Of a stretch of 64,000 nucleotides of DNA, positions 40,783-49,070 are shown in pieces. This DNA is from Acidobacteriota bacterium (lineage in GTDB: Bacteria > Acidobacteriota > Blastocatellia > Pyrinomonadales > Pyrinomonadaceae). The position numbers and the translations under genes are program-made. Each line of letters starts with the position of its first letter. Position 1 is the stretch's first letter. The notes beneath the pieces were generated by a model. That model saw only the letters and a list, made by a program, of their open reading frames with translations, was not told the origin of the DNA and did not search any database. The DNA lies in assembly GCA_019639155.1 (NCBI GenBank), contig JAHBSJ010000001.1, positions 248,001 through 312,000 on the forward strand, given 5' to 3'.

Positions 40783-41027
40783 TGAAAGCTCAGATCATAC
40801 AGATCGGCAACTCCCAAGGGCTTCGTCTGCCGAAAATGATGCTTGAAGAGAGCGGTATTTCCGGCGAGGTCGAACTGGAACTCCGTGAGGACGGCATCCT
40901 GATCAAGCGCTCGGGCAGCCCGCGTGAAGGCTGGGACGCCGCTTTTAAAAGCATTGCGGAAAATGACGACGAGCTCACCGCCGCCGACGGTTCGAACGAT
41001 TTTGACCGGAGGCAATGGCAATGGTGA
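40782..41027 (+). CDS. mazE: MazE-type antitoxin (AbrB fold)
   Basis: 81 residues with the swapped-hairpin AbrB/MazE pattern: MKAQIIQIGNSQGLRLPKMMLEESGI, then VELELREDGILIKR (read in parts); the acidic C-terminal tail (ENDDELTAADGSNDFD) would wrap the toxin. It overlaps the toxin gene and probably represses its own promoter through the palindrome at 40766-40782. Confidence 0.85.
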   Translation: MKAQIIQIGNSQGLRLPKMMLEESGISGEVELELREDGILIKRSGSPREGWDAAFKSIAENDDELTAADGSNDFDRRQWQW

Positions 41028-41341
41028 AGCGTTTCGAGGCCTATCTGCTGAATCTGGACGACGAGGTATCCGACGACCCGAAAAATACGCGTCCCTGCGT
41101 TGTCGTCTCGCCCGACGAGATGAACGAGCACCTGGAACACGTCATCGCGGCTCCGGTATCCACCTATCGCGGCGATTTCCCTACACGCATCGCTGTCGAA
41201 CTGCTCAAAAGCAAACGCTCCATCGTCCTCGACCAACTGCGTGCAGTAGATAAAGCACGGCTCGTCAAAAAGATCGGCGACATAGACGCCGCCACACAGA
41301 AAATTGTGATCGAAAGACTACAGGAGCTGTTTGCGGAGTGA
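41021..41341 (+). CDS. mazF: MazF/PemK-type mRNA endonuclease toxin
   Basis: 106 residues from ATG 41021, eight bases after GGAGG; ATG 41015 is too close. Family pattern: VKRFEAYLLNLDD, the NTRPCVVVSPDEMN segment (usual RPxxVxS), ITAPVST-like VIAAPVSTYRGDFPTRIAV and KSIVLDQLRAVDKARLVKKIG (read in parts). Together with the antitoxin it forms a standard growth-control module. Confidence 0.87.
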   Translation: MVKRFEAYLLNLDDEVSDDPKNTRPCVVVSPDEMNEHLEHVIAAPVSTYRGDFPTRIAVELLKSKRSIVLDQLRAVDKARLVKKIGDIDAATQKIVIERLQELFAE

Positions 41342-41358
41342 GCGATTGCGTTAGAAAC

Positions 41359-41805
41359 TTACAAATATTCGTCTAATGTAATGATCGGCATCTCGACCAT
41401 AGACTTCCATTTACTGTCGTTTGTCACCGCAATTTGAGCACCCGATTCTAGTCCGGTCGCAATTTGAAATGCGTCGGGGGCACGCAACCAGCGATATCCG
41501 GCACGGAGTTCAGCCGCACGTTCCGCTATGGCGGATCCAATTTCTAAAAGTGAGATATTTAGTGAATTCTTGAGAATCTCTCTGTATTTGATCGCTAGAT
41601 CTGGCCGGCCTTGACGCAGCGGCTGAACAAGCACTTCCTGCAACGTCAGGACACTGGTCACACCACGGCAGATATCTCTATCGACAGCGTCGAAAAGGAT
41701 ATCTACTATTGAAGCGTATTTAGGGTCTTCTTCGATGTAATAGATGAACGGCGCGCTGTCGATAGCGACCAACTTACCTGATATCGATTCGATCAGTTTT
41801 CCCAA
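41359..41805 (-). CDS. PIN-domain ribonuclease toxin (VapC-like)
   Basis: 148 residues. PIN-type acidic residues are visible: IDSAPFIYYIE (first Asp), LTLQEVLVQP (Glu), RAPDAFQIATG (Asp) and VTNDSKW (Asp). The fold cleaves RNA in a Mg-dependent manner. It converges with mazF 18 bp away and overlaps the antitoxin gene by 13 bp. Confidence 0.85.
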   Translation of the reverse strand: MGKLIESISGKLVAIDSAPFIYYIEEDPKYASIVDILFDAVDRDICRGVTSVLTLQEVLVQPLRQGRPDLAIKYREILKNSLNISLLEIGSAIAERAAELRAGYRWLRAPDAFQIATGLESGAQIAVTNDSKWKSMVEMPIITLDEYL

Positions 41806-42005
41806 CTGTCACGCTCCGAATCAACGTAGTCTTGGGCGTCCACATCTTTCCAGAGCCCTTTCCCGAGGCCCCGAACTTCGGTTATGCGATGTTTTGCCTC
41901 GACAGTCTTTTGAGCCTCATCGATAAGGATATCGGTCAATTTTTTCCGATCATCAGGAGGCAGGAGCTTTACCGCATCTATCAATGTTTCCAAGTTCGTC
42001 TGCAT
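41793..42005 (-). CDS. Antitoxin partner of the PIN toxin
   Basis: A 70-residue acidic helical protein beginning MQTNLETLIDAVKLLPPDDRKKLTDILIDE (in parts), with the PxxDRxxL helix common in small antitoxins, and a Trp-containing toxin-binding tail (KGLWKDVDAQDYVDSERDSWEN). Identity rests on pairing with the PIN gene. Confidence 0.7.
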   Translation of the reverse strand: MQTNLETLIDAVKLLPPDDRKKLTDILIDEAQKTVEAKHRITEVRGLGKGLWKDVDAQDYVDSERDSWEN

Positions 42006-42080
42006 GACAATTTGATATTATCACCAAAATTGAAGTTTGCGAGCGGAAAATAATTCACTTTACTGCGTCGCAGCTTCCCG

Positions 42081-42896
42081 TTAAGACGCAAAGTTTGGCG
42101 AAGCCTTTGCTTCGTTCCACAACGCGTCCATTTCTTCCAGGGACGAATCTTCTAGAGTACGTCCGTCGGCTTTCAGTTTGTCCTCGATGTACTTGAAACG
42201 CTCGCGGAATTTGCGGTTCGTGCGTTTGAGAGCGGTCTCAGGCTCGACATCGAGATGGCGTGCGAGGTTCACAACCGCAAAGAGCAGATCGCCGATCTCG
42301 CCTTCGATGTCCTCTGAATTGCCGCTGCTGACGGCCTCGCGAAGTTCCTGCGTTTCTTCGGTGATCTTGTCGAATATCTGATCCGCGTTTTCCCAGTCAA
42401 AACCGACCTTTGCCGCCTTTTTCGTGATCTTCAACGCTTCGAGCAGGCCCGGAAAATGTACGGGTACATCGTCGAGCAGCGAATCCTTAGTTTTCTCGGC
42501 CTTGCCGGAAGCGGCGCGTTCGTCGGCCTTGAGCTTGTCCCAATTATCGAGAACGTCCTGCGCACGCGAGAGCTTTTTGTCGCCGAAAACGTGCGGATGC
42601 CGAAGTACGAGCTTTTGCGCGGTGCCGCGGCTGACGTCGTCGATGGTAAATTCGCCGCGTTCCTTGCCGATAGTCGAATGAAAAACCACTTGAAGCAGCA
42701 GATCTCCGAGCTCTTCTTTCAGATGCTCGACGTCGCCGGTCGATTCGGCATGCTGGATTGCGTCGAATGTCTCGTACGCCTCTTCGAGCAGATATTGCGA
42801 CAGCGAGGCATACGTCTGTTCGGCATCCCAAGGGCAGCCGCCCGGCGCACGCAAACGCTCCATTACGGCGACAAGTTCATCAAAAGCTTCGGACAT
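42081..42896 (-). CDS. mazG: Nucleoside triphosphate pyrophosphohydrolase MazG
   Basis: 271 residues from ATG 42896. Two tandem MazG domains: the first has CPWDAEQTYASLSQYLLEEAYETFDAI and EELGDLLLQVVFH, the second KITEETQELREAV...EIEGEIGDLLFAVVNLARH (read in parts), with the EExxE...ExxD metal sites. Removes non-canonical NTPs. The ORF extension to 42992 consists of repeat-derived sequence and is rejected. Confidence 0.95.
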   Translation of the reverse strand: MSEAFDELVAVMERLRAPGGCPWDAEQTYASLSQYLLEEAYETFDAIQHAESTGDVEHLKEELGDLLLQVVFHSTIGKERGEFTIDDVSRGTAQKLVLRHPHVFGDKKLSRAQDVLDNWDKLKADERAASGKAEKTKDSLLDDVPVHFPGLLEALKITKKAAKVGFDWENADQIFDKITEETQELREAVSSGNSEDIEGEIGDLLFAVVNLARHLDVEPETALKRTNRKFRERFKYIEDKLKADGRTLEDSSLEEMDALWNEAKASPNFAS

Positions 42897-42949
42897 AGGA
42901 CAATTAGAAACGAGCATTTCGATGTAGTCAACAATGAGGGCTTCTTCAG

Positions 42950-43014
42950 TGACAAGTGTGAAGTTATAAGTGGATAGCGAAAAACTTGTCACTTGTCACC
43001 TGTCACTATCCACT
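42950..43014. repeat. Inverted-repeat cluster upstream of mazG
   Basis: AGTGGATAG (42969-42977) matches CTATCCACT (43006-43014), and GTGACAAGT (about 42949) matches ACTTGTCAC (about 42984); a TGTCAC(C/T)-type 7-8-bp period runs between. A foldback of this sort could separate the divergent mazG and DUF1844 genes. Confidence 0.6.
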
Positions 43015-43061
43015 GGAGGTTAACAGAGCTTCGCGACAAGTGCTAAAATTAGCCAATAGAT

Positions 43062-43601
43062 ATGATAGGAAAAGACGAAGAACAGGAAGAAGTAACGTTC
43101 AAGGTAGCGGACAGGCGCAAATTCAACGCTGACGGTTCGCTGAAAGAGGGTGTTGAGATCGCTCCAGAGCCGGCGCCCGAGCCGAAACCGTCGGTCAGCG
43201 AATCCGTGCAGGAACAGCCGGACGATCAGCCGACGGAAGCTCCTCAGGAAAGTGCGGCCGCAGAAGACCAGATACCGGGAGCGGACGATCCCGCGAGTTT
43301 TATCAATTTCCTCTCAACCCTGGCGACCAATGCGGCCGCGTCGCTCGGGGCGATGCCGCACCCCGCGACGGGACAGGTTTCTCTCGATCTGGACGGTGCG
43401 AAATATTGGCTCGACATTCTGGCGATGCTGAAAGAAAAAACAAAAGGCAATCTGCATCCCAAGGAAGAAAAGCTATTCGACGGCCTGCTCCGCGATATGC
43501 GTATGCAGTATGTGCACCTCGTCCGGGCGACCGAGGAAAAGCTGAAAGCACAGGCCGCTGCGAAATTCACCGGCGACGATATCTTAGGATGCAATAAGTA
43601 G
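43062..43601 (+). CDS. DUF1844 domain protein
   Basis: 179 residues. An acidic, Pro/Glu-rich N-terminal half (PEPAPEPKPSVSES) leads to the DUF1844 helical domain: FINFLSTLATNAAASLGAMPHP, AKYWLDILAMLKEKTKGNLHPKEEKLFDGLLRDMRMQYV (read in parts). Function unknown; it is widespread in Acidobacteria and Deltaproteobacteria. Confidence 0.87.
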   Translation: MIGKDEEQEEVTFKVADRRKFNADGSLKEGVEIAPEPAPEPKPSVSESVQEQPDDQPTEAPQESAAAEDQIPGADDPASFINFLSTLATNAAASLGAMPHPATGQVSLDLDGAKYWLDILAMLKEKTKGNLHPKEEKLFDGLLRDMRMQYVHLVRATEEKLKAQAAAKFTGDDILGCNK

Positions 43602-43604
43602 GTT

Positions 43605-43783
43605 CACCACAGAGGACACAGAGAGCACGGAGAAATACAGGCTGAGTATTTGCCCCGCGGCATCAAATAACCGGACATTGGTCATTGGTTTTTGAATTTC
43701 GAATTTCGTTTTCCGATTTCTGACTTTTGTGTTCTGACCTCTTGTTTCGCTGTGCTCTCTGTGGTCTCTGTGGCTAAATTACT
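43605..43783. repeat. CACAGAG-type short-period repeats
   Basis: CACCACAGAGGACACAGAG at 43603-43621 and its approximate complement CTCTCTGTGGTCTCTGTGG near 43754-43772 flank the gap, with TTTCGAATTTCG and TTCTGAC repeats between. The family recurs at 44970 and, diverged, at 36290 and 40648. Confidence 0.75.
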
Positions 43784-44548
43784 ATGAAACTCACGTTTTT
43801 GGGAACAGGCACATCGACGGGAGTGCCCTCGATAGGGTGCCGCTGCGAGACGTGCGTTTCGACCGATCCCAGGGACAAGCGGCTGCGTGTTTCCGTGTTG
43901 GTGGAACACGCGGACAAGAAGATACTCGTCGATACGTCGATAGATTTTCGACAGCAAGCGTTGCGTGCCGGCATCGACAGGCTCGACGCCGTGATGCTGA
44001 CGCATTGTCACGTCGATCACGTTTTCGGGCTCGACGACATTCGCCCGCTGAATTTCCGCCACGGTGCTATGGGCGTTTACGCTAACGAGATCGCGTGGAC
44101 CGACCTTCGCCGCATTTTCCAGTATATTTTTAAGCCGTCTCATTTCGGCGGCGGGTTGCCGCAGTTGATACCGCACACGGTCGTCGCGGGTTCGCCGTTT
44201 TGCATCGGTGACGAGATCGAGGTAACGCCGCTTGAGGTCATCCACGGCAAACTGCCCGTCATCGCCTATCGTTTTAACGACATCGCCTACGCGACGGACC
44301 TCAAGGTCATCCCGCCCGAGTCGATGGACGCTCTACGCGATCTCGATGTGCTGGTGCTCGACTGCGTCCGCATTAAACCGCACACCACGCATCTCTGCCT
44401 CGAAGAAGCCCTCGCCTACATTGAAGAACTGCGTCCGCGCCGCGCTTTCCTCACACACCTCAATCACGACATCCTCCACGCCCGCGATTCTAAATTGCTG
44501 CCCGCAAATGTGAGTTTCGCCCATGATGAACTGGTCGTGGAGTCCTGA
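43784..44548 (+). CDS. MBL-fold metal-dependent hydrolase (PhnP-like)
   Basis: 254 residues with the metallo-beta-lactamase signature LTHCHVDHVFGLDD, preceded by FLGTGTSTGVPSIGCRCETC whose cysteines recall the zinc site of PhnP phosphodiesterases. Later metal residues are YATDLKV and LTHLNHDI. It is most like the PhnP/cyclic-phosphodiesterase branch, so a phosphodiesterase or RNA-related activity is likely, not a beta-lactamase. Confidence 0.87.
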   Translation: MKLTFLGTGTSTGVPSIGCRCETCVSTDPRDKRLRVSVLVEHADKKILVDTSIDFRQQALRAGIDRLDAVMLTHCHVDHVFGLDDIRPLNFRHGAMGVYANEIAWTDLRRIFQYIFKPSHFGGGLPQLIPHTVVAGSPFCIGDEIEVTPLEVIHGKLPVIAYRFNDIAYATDLKVIPPESMDALRDLDVLVLDCVRIKPHTTHLCLEEALAYIEELRPRRAFLTHLNHDILHARDSKLLPANVSFAHDELVVES

Positions 44549-44738
44549 TCAGTGACGACACTTTTCTGGCCGCAATTGCATCCGCTTCGGTCGAACGCTT
44601 AACCGAAAGTTCAGCTAAATCATTGCGCTTAAATGCGTTACGCGGATGTTACGCGGTGATTTAGGCGGAACATTAGGCATCGCGCCGTAAATGTTGAAAT
44701 GATTGGCTTTAGCGAGGGGCGTGAAAATTTAACACAAA

Positions 44739-44786
44739 CCACTATATTTTGTGTTGACAAAGCATTTCCGACACAATATAGTCTAT
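44739..44786 (+). promoter_or_regulatory. nrd promoter with two NrdR boxes
   Basis: TTGACA (44754-44759), a 17-bp spacer and TATAGT (44777-44782) form a near-consensus promoter. CCACTATATTTTGTGT (44739-44754) matches the NrdR box at 14 of 16 positions of ACACTATATATTGTGT; ACACAATATAGTCTAT (44771-44786) matches the first ten. The boxes start 32 bp apart, three helical turns, the known spacing for cooperative NrdR repression. Confidence 0.85.
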
Positions 44787-44788
44787 AT

Positions 44789-45028
44789 CCACGCAGGGAA
44801 AATTTCGGCCGCTCGGCCGGGTCAACCTCCTGCAAATTACACAAAAAGGCCATTTGGAAAAGATGTCCCCCTCAGAAAACATCTGCTACGGGGTCGGAGG
44901 ATTTTCTCTCTCATTTTGGCCTTTGAAATTGAAAAATTCGAAATACGCCGCGATGCTCTGACGTGCGTTTCACCACAGAGGCCGCAGAGAACGCAGAGAA
45001 TTTTTTGGACAGCAGAACCGGAAAAGAT
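44789..45028 (+). other. nrdA leader with candidate fold
   Basis: About 240 nt between the predicted transcription start and nrdA. AAAGGCCA (44845-44852) pairs with TGGCCTTT (44917-44924); within it AGATGT (44861-44866) pairs with ACATCT (44879-44884), and the loop CCCCC can pair with GGGG at 44890-44893. A CACAGAG-type repeat (44970-45000) follows. No known riboswitch class recognised. The stretch 44549-44738 upstream of the promoter shows only a GTTACGCGG direct repeat. Confidence 0.4.
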
Positions 45029-47431
45029 ATGGATACCTTTGTCTCTACGCAAAACACAGCCGCCCGCCGCGCTGAAGACTCAACCCAGACATCGATGCAG
45101 GTCCGCAAGCGGAACGGTTCGCTCGAGCCCGTCGATATAAATAAGATCGTCCGGGCGATCTCACGCTGTACGACGAATCTGCCGAGCGTAGATGTGATGC
45201 GCATCGCGACCAAGACCATCAGCGGGCTGTATGACGGAGCGACGACAAAGGAACTGGACAAGCTGTCGATACAGACGGCGGCTAGCCTGATATTCGAAGA
45301 GCCTGAATATTCGCGGATGGCGGCGCGGCTGCTGAATCAGTACATCGAAAAAGAGGTCCGCAATCAGGAGATACATTCGTTCTCGCAGTCGATCGCCTTC
45401 GGCTATAAGGAAGGCCTCGTCAACGATCGCGTGATGCAGTTCGTTACCGAAAACAGCCGCAAGCTGAACGACGCTCTTGACCCGACGCGTAATGAGCTGT
45501 TCGAATTTTTCGGCCTGCGGACGCTCTATGATCGATACTTATTGAAGAATCCGACGACACGCGACGTCATCGAATCGCCGCAGTGTTTCTGGATGCGCGT
45601 GGCGTGCGGCCTGGCGGAAAGCCCGCACGAGGCGATCGATCTCTACAATCTGTTCTCGTCGCTGGAATACGTACCTTCGACGCCGACGCTGTTCAATAGC
45701 GGCACGAAACACGAGCAGCTTTCGAGCTGTTTCCTGCTCGATTCGCCTCAGGACAGCCTCGACAGCATATATAAGAAGTATTCCGACGTCGCGATGCTCT
45801 CGAAATTCTCAGGCGGCATCGGCATCGCGTATCACCGCGTGCGTTCGCAGGGCTCGCTGATCCGCGGCACGAACGGCCATTCGAACGGCATCGTGCCGTG
45901 GCTGAAAACGCTGGATTCGTCGGTCGCCGCCGTGAACCAGGGCGGCAAACGCAAAGGTGCCTGCTGCGTCTATCTGGAAACGTGGCACGCCGACATTGAC
46001 GATTTCCTCGAACTCCGCGACAACACCGGCGACGAAGCTCGCCGCACACACAATCTGAACATCGCGAACTGGATCCCTGACCTTTTCATGAAACGCGTTC
46101 AGGCGGACGGCGTTTGGTCGCTGTTCGATCCGAAGGTTGTTCCGCATTTCCCTGATCTGTACGGCGAGGAATTCGAGGCGGCGTATATCAAGGCCGAGGA
46201 AGAAGGCCTGTTCGTCCGCCAGGTGCAGGCTCGCGACCTGTACGCCAAGATGATGCGTACGATGGCACAGACCGGCAACGGCTGGATGACCTTTAAGGAC
46301 GCGTCGAACCGCAAATCGAACCAGACCGCTAGGCCCGAGAACGTCGTGCATCTGTCGAATCTCTGCACCGAGATCATCGAGGTCACAAGCGACAACGAGA
46401 CCGCCGTCTGCAACCTCGGTTCGATAAACGCGGCCCGGTATGTGAACGACGGTGCGTTCGATTACGACAAGCTCCGACGCAACGTCCGCCTGGCGGTTCG
46501 CCAGCTCGACCGCGTGATCGACCTGAATTACTACGCCATTCCGTCCACTTCGCAGTCGAACAACCGCTGGCGTAATATCGGGCTCGGGCTGATGGGATTG
46601 CAGGACGTTTTCTTTCAGATGCGTCTGCCGTTCGATTCGGACGAAGCCCGCAAGATCTCGGCGAAGATACAGGAAGAGATCTATTACGCGGCTCTCGACG
46701 CTTCGTCAGACCTCGCCGTCGAACGCGGAGCACATCCGGCATTTCTCGAAACGCGTGCCGCAAAAGGCGATCTGCAGTTCGATCTGTGGGGCGTGACTCC
46801 GGACGACATGCCGCGTTGGGACGCACTGCGTGAAAAGATCAAAGAAACCGGACTGCGCAATTCGCTGATGATCGCCATCGCACCGACGGCCACCATCGCT
46901 TCGATCGCAGGCTGCTATGAGTGCATCGAGCCTCAGGTATCGAACCTGTTCAAACGCGAGACGCTGTCGGGCGACTTTTTACAGATCAACAAATATCTGG
47001 TCAACGAGCTGAAGGGTGCCGGACTGTGGACAGACGCGATCCGCAACAAGATCAAGCTGGCCGAAGGCTCGGTTCAGGACATCGAAGAATTTTCGCCAGA
47101 GCTTAAGGCCATCTATCGGACGGCGTGGGAAATCCCGATGCGTTCGCTGATCGATATGATGGCCGACCGCGGGGCTTTCATCGACCAATCGGCGTCGCTA
47201 AACCTGTTCATGGAGAGCCCGACCATCGGCAAACTCTCGTCAATGTACATGTACGCCTGGCAAAAAGGCCTTAAAACGACGTATTACCTGCGTTCGCGGC
47301 CAGCGACACGCATCGCCCAGGTCGCCGCGGGCGAAACTACAGTTGCCGCCGAGCCGAAGAAAGTCTATACAGATGACGAAGCACTCGCGTGCTCTTTAGA
47401 AAACCCCGAAGCATGCGAAGCGTGTCAGTAA
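45029..47431 (+). CDS. nrdA: Ribonucleoside-diphosphate reductase alpha subunit (class I)
   Basis: 800 residues from ATG 45029; the GTG at 44963 would translate the repeat. An ATP-cone begins QVRKRNGSLEPVDINKIVRAI. The active-site cysteines are in LSSCFLLDSP and VHLSNLCTEIIEV; CNLGSIN and the radical-transfer region follow. The C-terminus ends in the redox pair CEACQ (CxxC) that relays electrons from thioredoxin. It converts NDPs to dNDPs with NrdB. Regulation by NrdR is predicted from the promoter and agrees with the ATP-cone. Confidence 0.95.
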   Translation: MDTFVSTQNTAARRAEDSTQTSMQVRKRNGSLEPVDINKIVRAISRCTTNLPSVDVMRIATKTISGLYDGATTKELDKLSIQTAASLIFEEPEYSRMAARLLNQYIEKEVRNQEIHSFSQSIAFGYKEGLVNDRVMQFVTENSRKLNDALDPTRNELFEFFGLRTLYDRYLLKNPTTRDVIESPQCFWMRVACGLAESPHEAIDLYNLFSSLEYVPSTPTLFNSGTKHEQLSSCFLLDSPQDSLDSIYKKYSDVAMLSKFSGGIGIAYHRVRSQGSLIRGTNGHSNGIVPWLKTLDSSVAAVNQGGKRKGACCVYLETWHADIDDFLELRDNTGDEARRTHNLNIANWIPDLFMKRVQADGVWSLFDPKVVPHFPDLYGEEFEAAYIKAEEEGLFVRQVQARDLYAKMMRTMAQTGNGWMTFKDASNRKSNQTARPENVVHLSNLCTEIIEVTSDNETAVCNLGSINAARYVNDGAFDYDKLRRNVRLAVRQLDRVIDLNYYAIPSTSQSNNRWRNIGLGLMGLQDVFFQMRLPFDSDEARKISAKIQEEIYYAALDASSDLAVERGAHPAFLETRAAKGDLQFDLWGVTPDDMPRWDALREKIKETGLRNSLMIAIAPTATIASIAGCYECIEPQVSNLFKRETLSGDFLQINKYLVNELKGAGLWTDAIRNKIKLAEGSVQDIEEFSPELKAIYRTAWEIPMRSLIDMMADRGAFIDQSASLNLFMESPTIGKLSSMYMYAWQKGLKTTYYLRSRPATRIAQVAAGETTVAAEPKKVYTDDEALACSLENPEACEACQ

Positions 47432-47450
47432 TTTTGATTGAGGGTGAATT

Positions 47451-47816
47451 ATGCTCTTTGAAAGGTTAGATACAGTACTGCTTCGGGTTAGCGACGTACT
47501 CGCCTCTAGAGCCTGGTACGAAGAAAAGCTAGGTCTGAAGTCGCAATATTTTGATGAAAGTGAAAAGTTGGTCGTTTTTGATGCAGGTCCCGGAACATCA
47601 TTGACCTTGTGGGAACTTAAAGAAGGGGATCAGATAGCACAATCAAGAACCGCCGCAGTCTTCCCCATCTTTTCGACCCTAGACGCAAAAGAGGCAAGGG
47701 AACGTCTTAAAGATCGGGGAGTCGACGTGGGCGAGATAATTGCGGGAGGCGACGTAACCTATTTCACCTTTAAAGATCCTGATGGAAATCAATTGGAAGC
47801 CTGTCAGGTACATTAA
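47451..47816 (+). CDS. VOC-superfamily (glyoxalase-like) protein
   Basis: 121 residues with the vicinal-oxygen-chelate pattern: LDTVLLRVSDVLASRAWYEEKLGLK at the start and YFTFKDPDGNQLEACQ at the end (read in parts), the usual paired beta-alpha-beta-beta-beta modules. GAGGGTGA precedes ATG. It sits between nrdA and nrdB with gaps of 19 and 52 bp, so it is probably cotranscribed, an unusual place. Its codon use looks AT-richer than the flanking genes. Substrate unknown. Confidence 0.85.
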   Translation: MLFERLDTVLLRVSDVLASRAWYEEKLGLKSQYFDESEKLVVFDAGPGTSLTLWELKEGDQIAQSRTAAVFPIFSTLDAKEARERLKDRGVDVGEIIAGGDVTYFTFKDPDGNQLEACQVH

Positions 47817-47868
47817 TCAATCAACTTGGTCCGAATTTGTCGGATCGATGCATCAGGAGAAACTATAA

Positions 47869-48867
47869 ATGCTTCTAGATCCTGGATTTAATTTAACACT
47901 TCGCCCGATGAAGTATCCGGACTTTTACGAGATGTACCGGAACGCCATCAAGAACACATGGACCGTCGAAGAGGTCGATTTTTCGACCGACGTGATGGAC
48001 CTCAAGAACAAGATGACGGCGTCTGAGCGGCATCTGATCAATCGGCTCGTGGCGTTTTTCGCGACGGGCGATTCGATCGTGGCGAACAACCTCGTGCTCA
48101 ATCTTTACAAGCACATCAACGCTCCCGAGGCGAGGATGTATCTATCGCGGCAGCTTTACGAAGAGGCTCTGCACGTGCAATTTTATCTGACGCTGCTCGA
48201 CACCTATATCCCGGATCATAACGAACGAGCGGCGGCTTTCGCGGCGGTCGAGAACATACCGTCGATCAAGACAAAAGCCGATTTTTGCCTGAAATGGATC
48301 GATTCGATCAACGAGCTCGACCAACTGAATACGGTCGAGGACCGTCGGCGTTTTGTGCTCAATCTGATCTGCTTTGCGGCGTGTATCGAAGGGCTGTTCT
48401 TTTTCGCAGCCTTTGCGTACGTATATTTCCTGCGGTCAAAGGGGCTTTTGCACGGCCTTGCGGCGGGGACGAACTGGGTCTTTCGCGACGAATCGGCACA
48501 CATGAGCTTTGCTTTCGAGGTCGTGAAAAAGGTCCGCGAAGAGGAACCCGCACTGTTCGACGATCAGCTGAAGGTCGATATCGTCACGATGATCGACGAG
48601 GCCGTCCATTGCGAAATGCAGTTTGCAGAGGACATCCTCTCAGGCGGCATCTCGGGCCTGTCGATCGCCGATATGCGTCAGTATCTCGAATTCATCGCCG
48701 ACCAACGCTTGGCGATGCTCGGTATGAGCAAAGTTTACGGTGCAAAAAATCCGTTCTCGTTCATGGACCTGCAAGACGTTCAAGAACTAGCCAACTTCTT
48801 CGAACGCCGCGTCTCGGCCTATCAGGTCGCGGTCGCCGGCGAAGTGAGTTTCGGCGAAGCGTTTTGA
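47869..48867 (+). CDS. nrdB: Ribonucleoside-diphosphate reductase beta subunit
   Basis: 332-residue dimetal radical subunit. Asp68 (FFATGDSIV), Glu99 and His102 (LYEEALHVQFY) are first-site ligands, and Tyr106 stands exactly where the stable tyrosyl radical sits (E-x2-H-x3-Y, as in E. coli Tyr122), so it is a tyrosyl-radical enzyme and not a class Ic Phe variant. EExxH-type EAVHCEMQFAED supplies the second site. The GGAGAAA site precedes ATG. Confidence 0.95.
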   Translation: MLLDPGFNLTLRPMKYPDFYEMYRNAIKNTWTVEEVDFSTDVMDLKNKMTASERHLINRLVAFFATGDSIVANNLVLNLYKHINAPEARMYLSRQLYEEALHVQFYLTLLDTYIPDHNERAAAFAAVENIPSIKTKADFCLKWIDSINELDQLNTVEDRRRFVLNLICFAACIEGLFFFAAFAYVYFLRSKGLLHGLAAGTNWVFRDESAHMSFAFEVVKKVREEEPALFDDQLKVDIVTMIDEAVHCEMQFAEDILSGGISGLSIADMRQYLEFIADQRLAMLGMSKVYGAKNPFSFMDLQDVQELANFFERRVSAYQVAVAGEVSFGEAF

Positions 48868-48930
48868 TTTGAATGTCGAAGATGGTACGTGCTAGATATT
48901 GCGTATTGCTTGCAATGAACCCACTAGATA

Positions 48931-48957
48931 TTGACATTAAGTCGATTGATGTATAAT
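48931..48957 (+). promoter_or_regulatory. Promoter of the HTH/ImmA unit
   Basis: TTGACA (48931-48936) and TATAAT (48952-48957). The spacer is a short 15 bp (17 if TAATAT at 48954 is the -10). Transcription would begin near the hairpin at 48961-48990. Confidence 0.6.
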
Positions 48958-48960
48958 ATA

Positions 48961-48990
48961 TGAAATGCCGTGATTCGTCACGGCATTTCA
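48961..48990 (+). promoter_or_regulatory. 13-bp perfect hairpin with TTCG loop at the transcript start
   Basis: TGAAATGCCGTGA pairs perfectly with TCACGGCATTTCA around TTCG, the exceptionally stable UUCG tetraloop. It begins four bases past the -10. No T-run follows, so it is not a simple nrdB terminator; it may be a stabilising 5' hairpin, or in DNA form a regulator operator. Confidence 0.7.
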
Positions 48991-48999
48991 AGCCGAATT

Positions 49000-49046
49000 G
49001 ATTTAGCTATGTATGGCTAACTTTTTTAGATTGGCATGGCTAAATC
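49000..49046 (+). promoter_or_regulatory. Candidate terminator/antiterminator switch before the HTH gene
   Basis: TTAGCTAT...ATGGCTAA (49003-49020) followed by CTTTTTT (49021-49027) is an intrinsic-terminator shape. A second ATGGCTAA at 49036-49043, extended as GCTAAATC (49039-49046), can instead pair with GATTTAGC (49000-49007), which would dissolve the terminator. The two structures exclude each other. Confidence 0.5.
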
Positions 49047-49070
49047 TCGAGACTTAAAAGGAGAGCAGAA

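Noticed and set aside
44963..45028. Upstream GTG start for nrdA
   Set aside because: It would translate a CACAGAG-type intergenic repeat (TTEAAENAEN) not found in the enzyme family.
48961..48990. Simple rho-independent terminator of nrdB
   Set aside because: The stem is perfect but lacks a T-run and lies just downstream of a good TATAAT, so a leader hairpin or operator is likelier.
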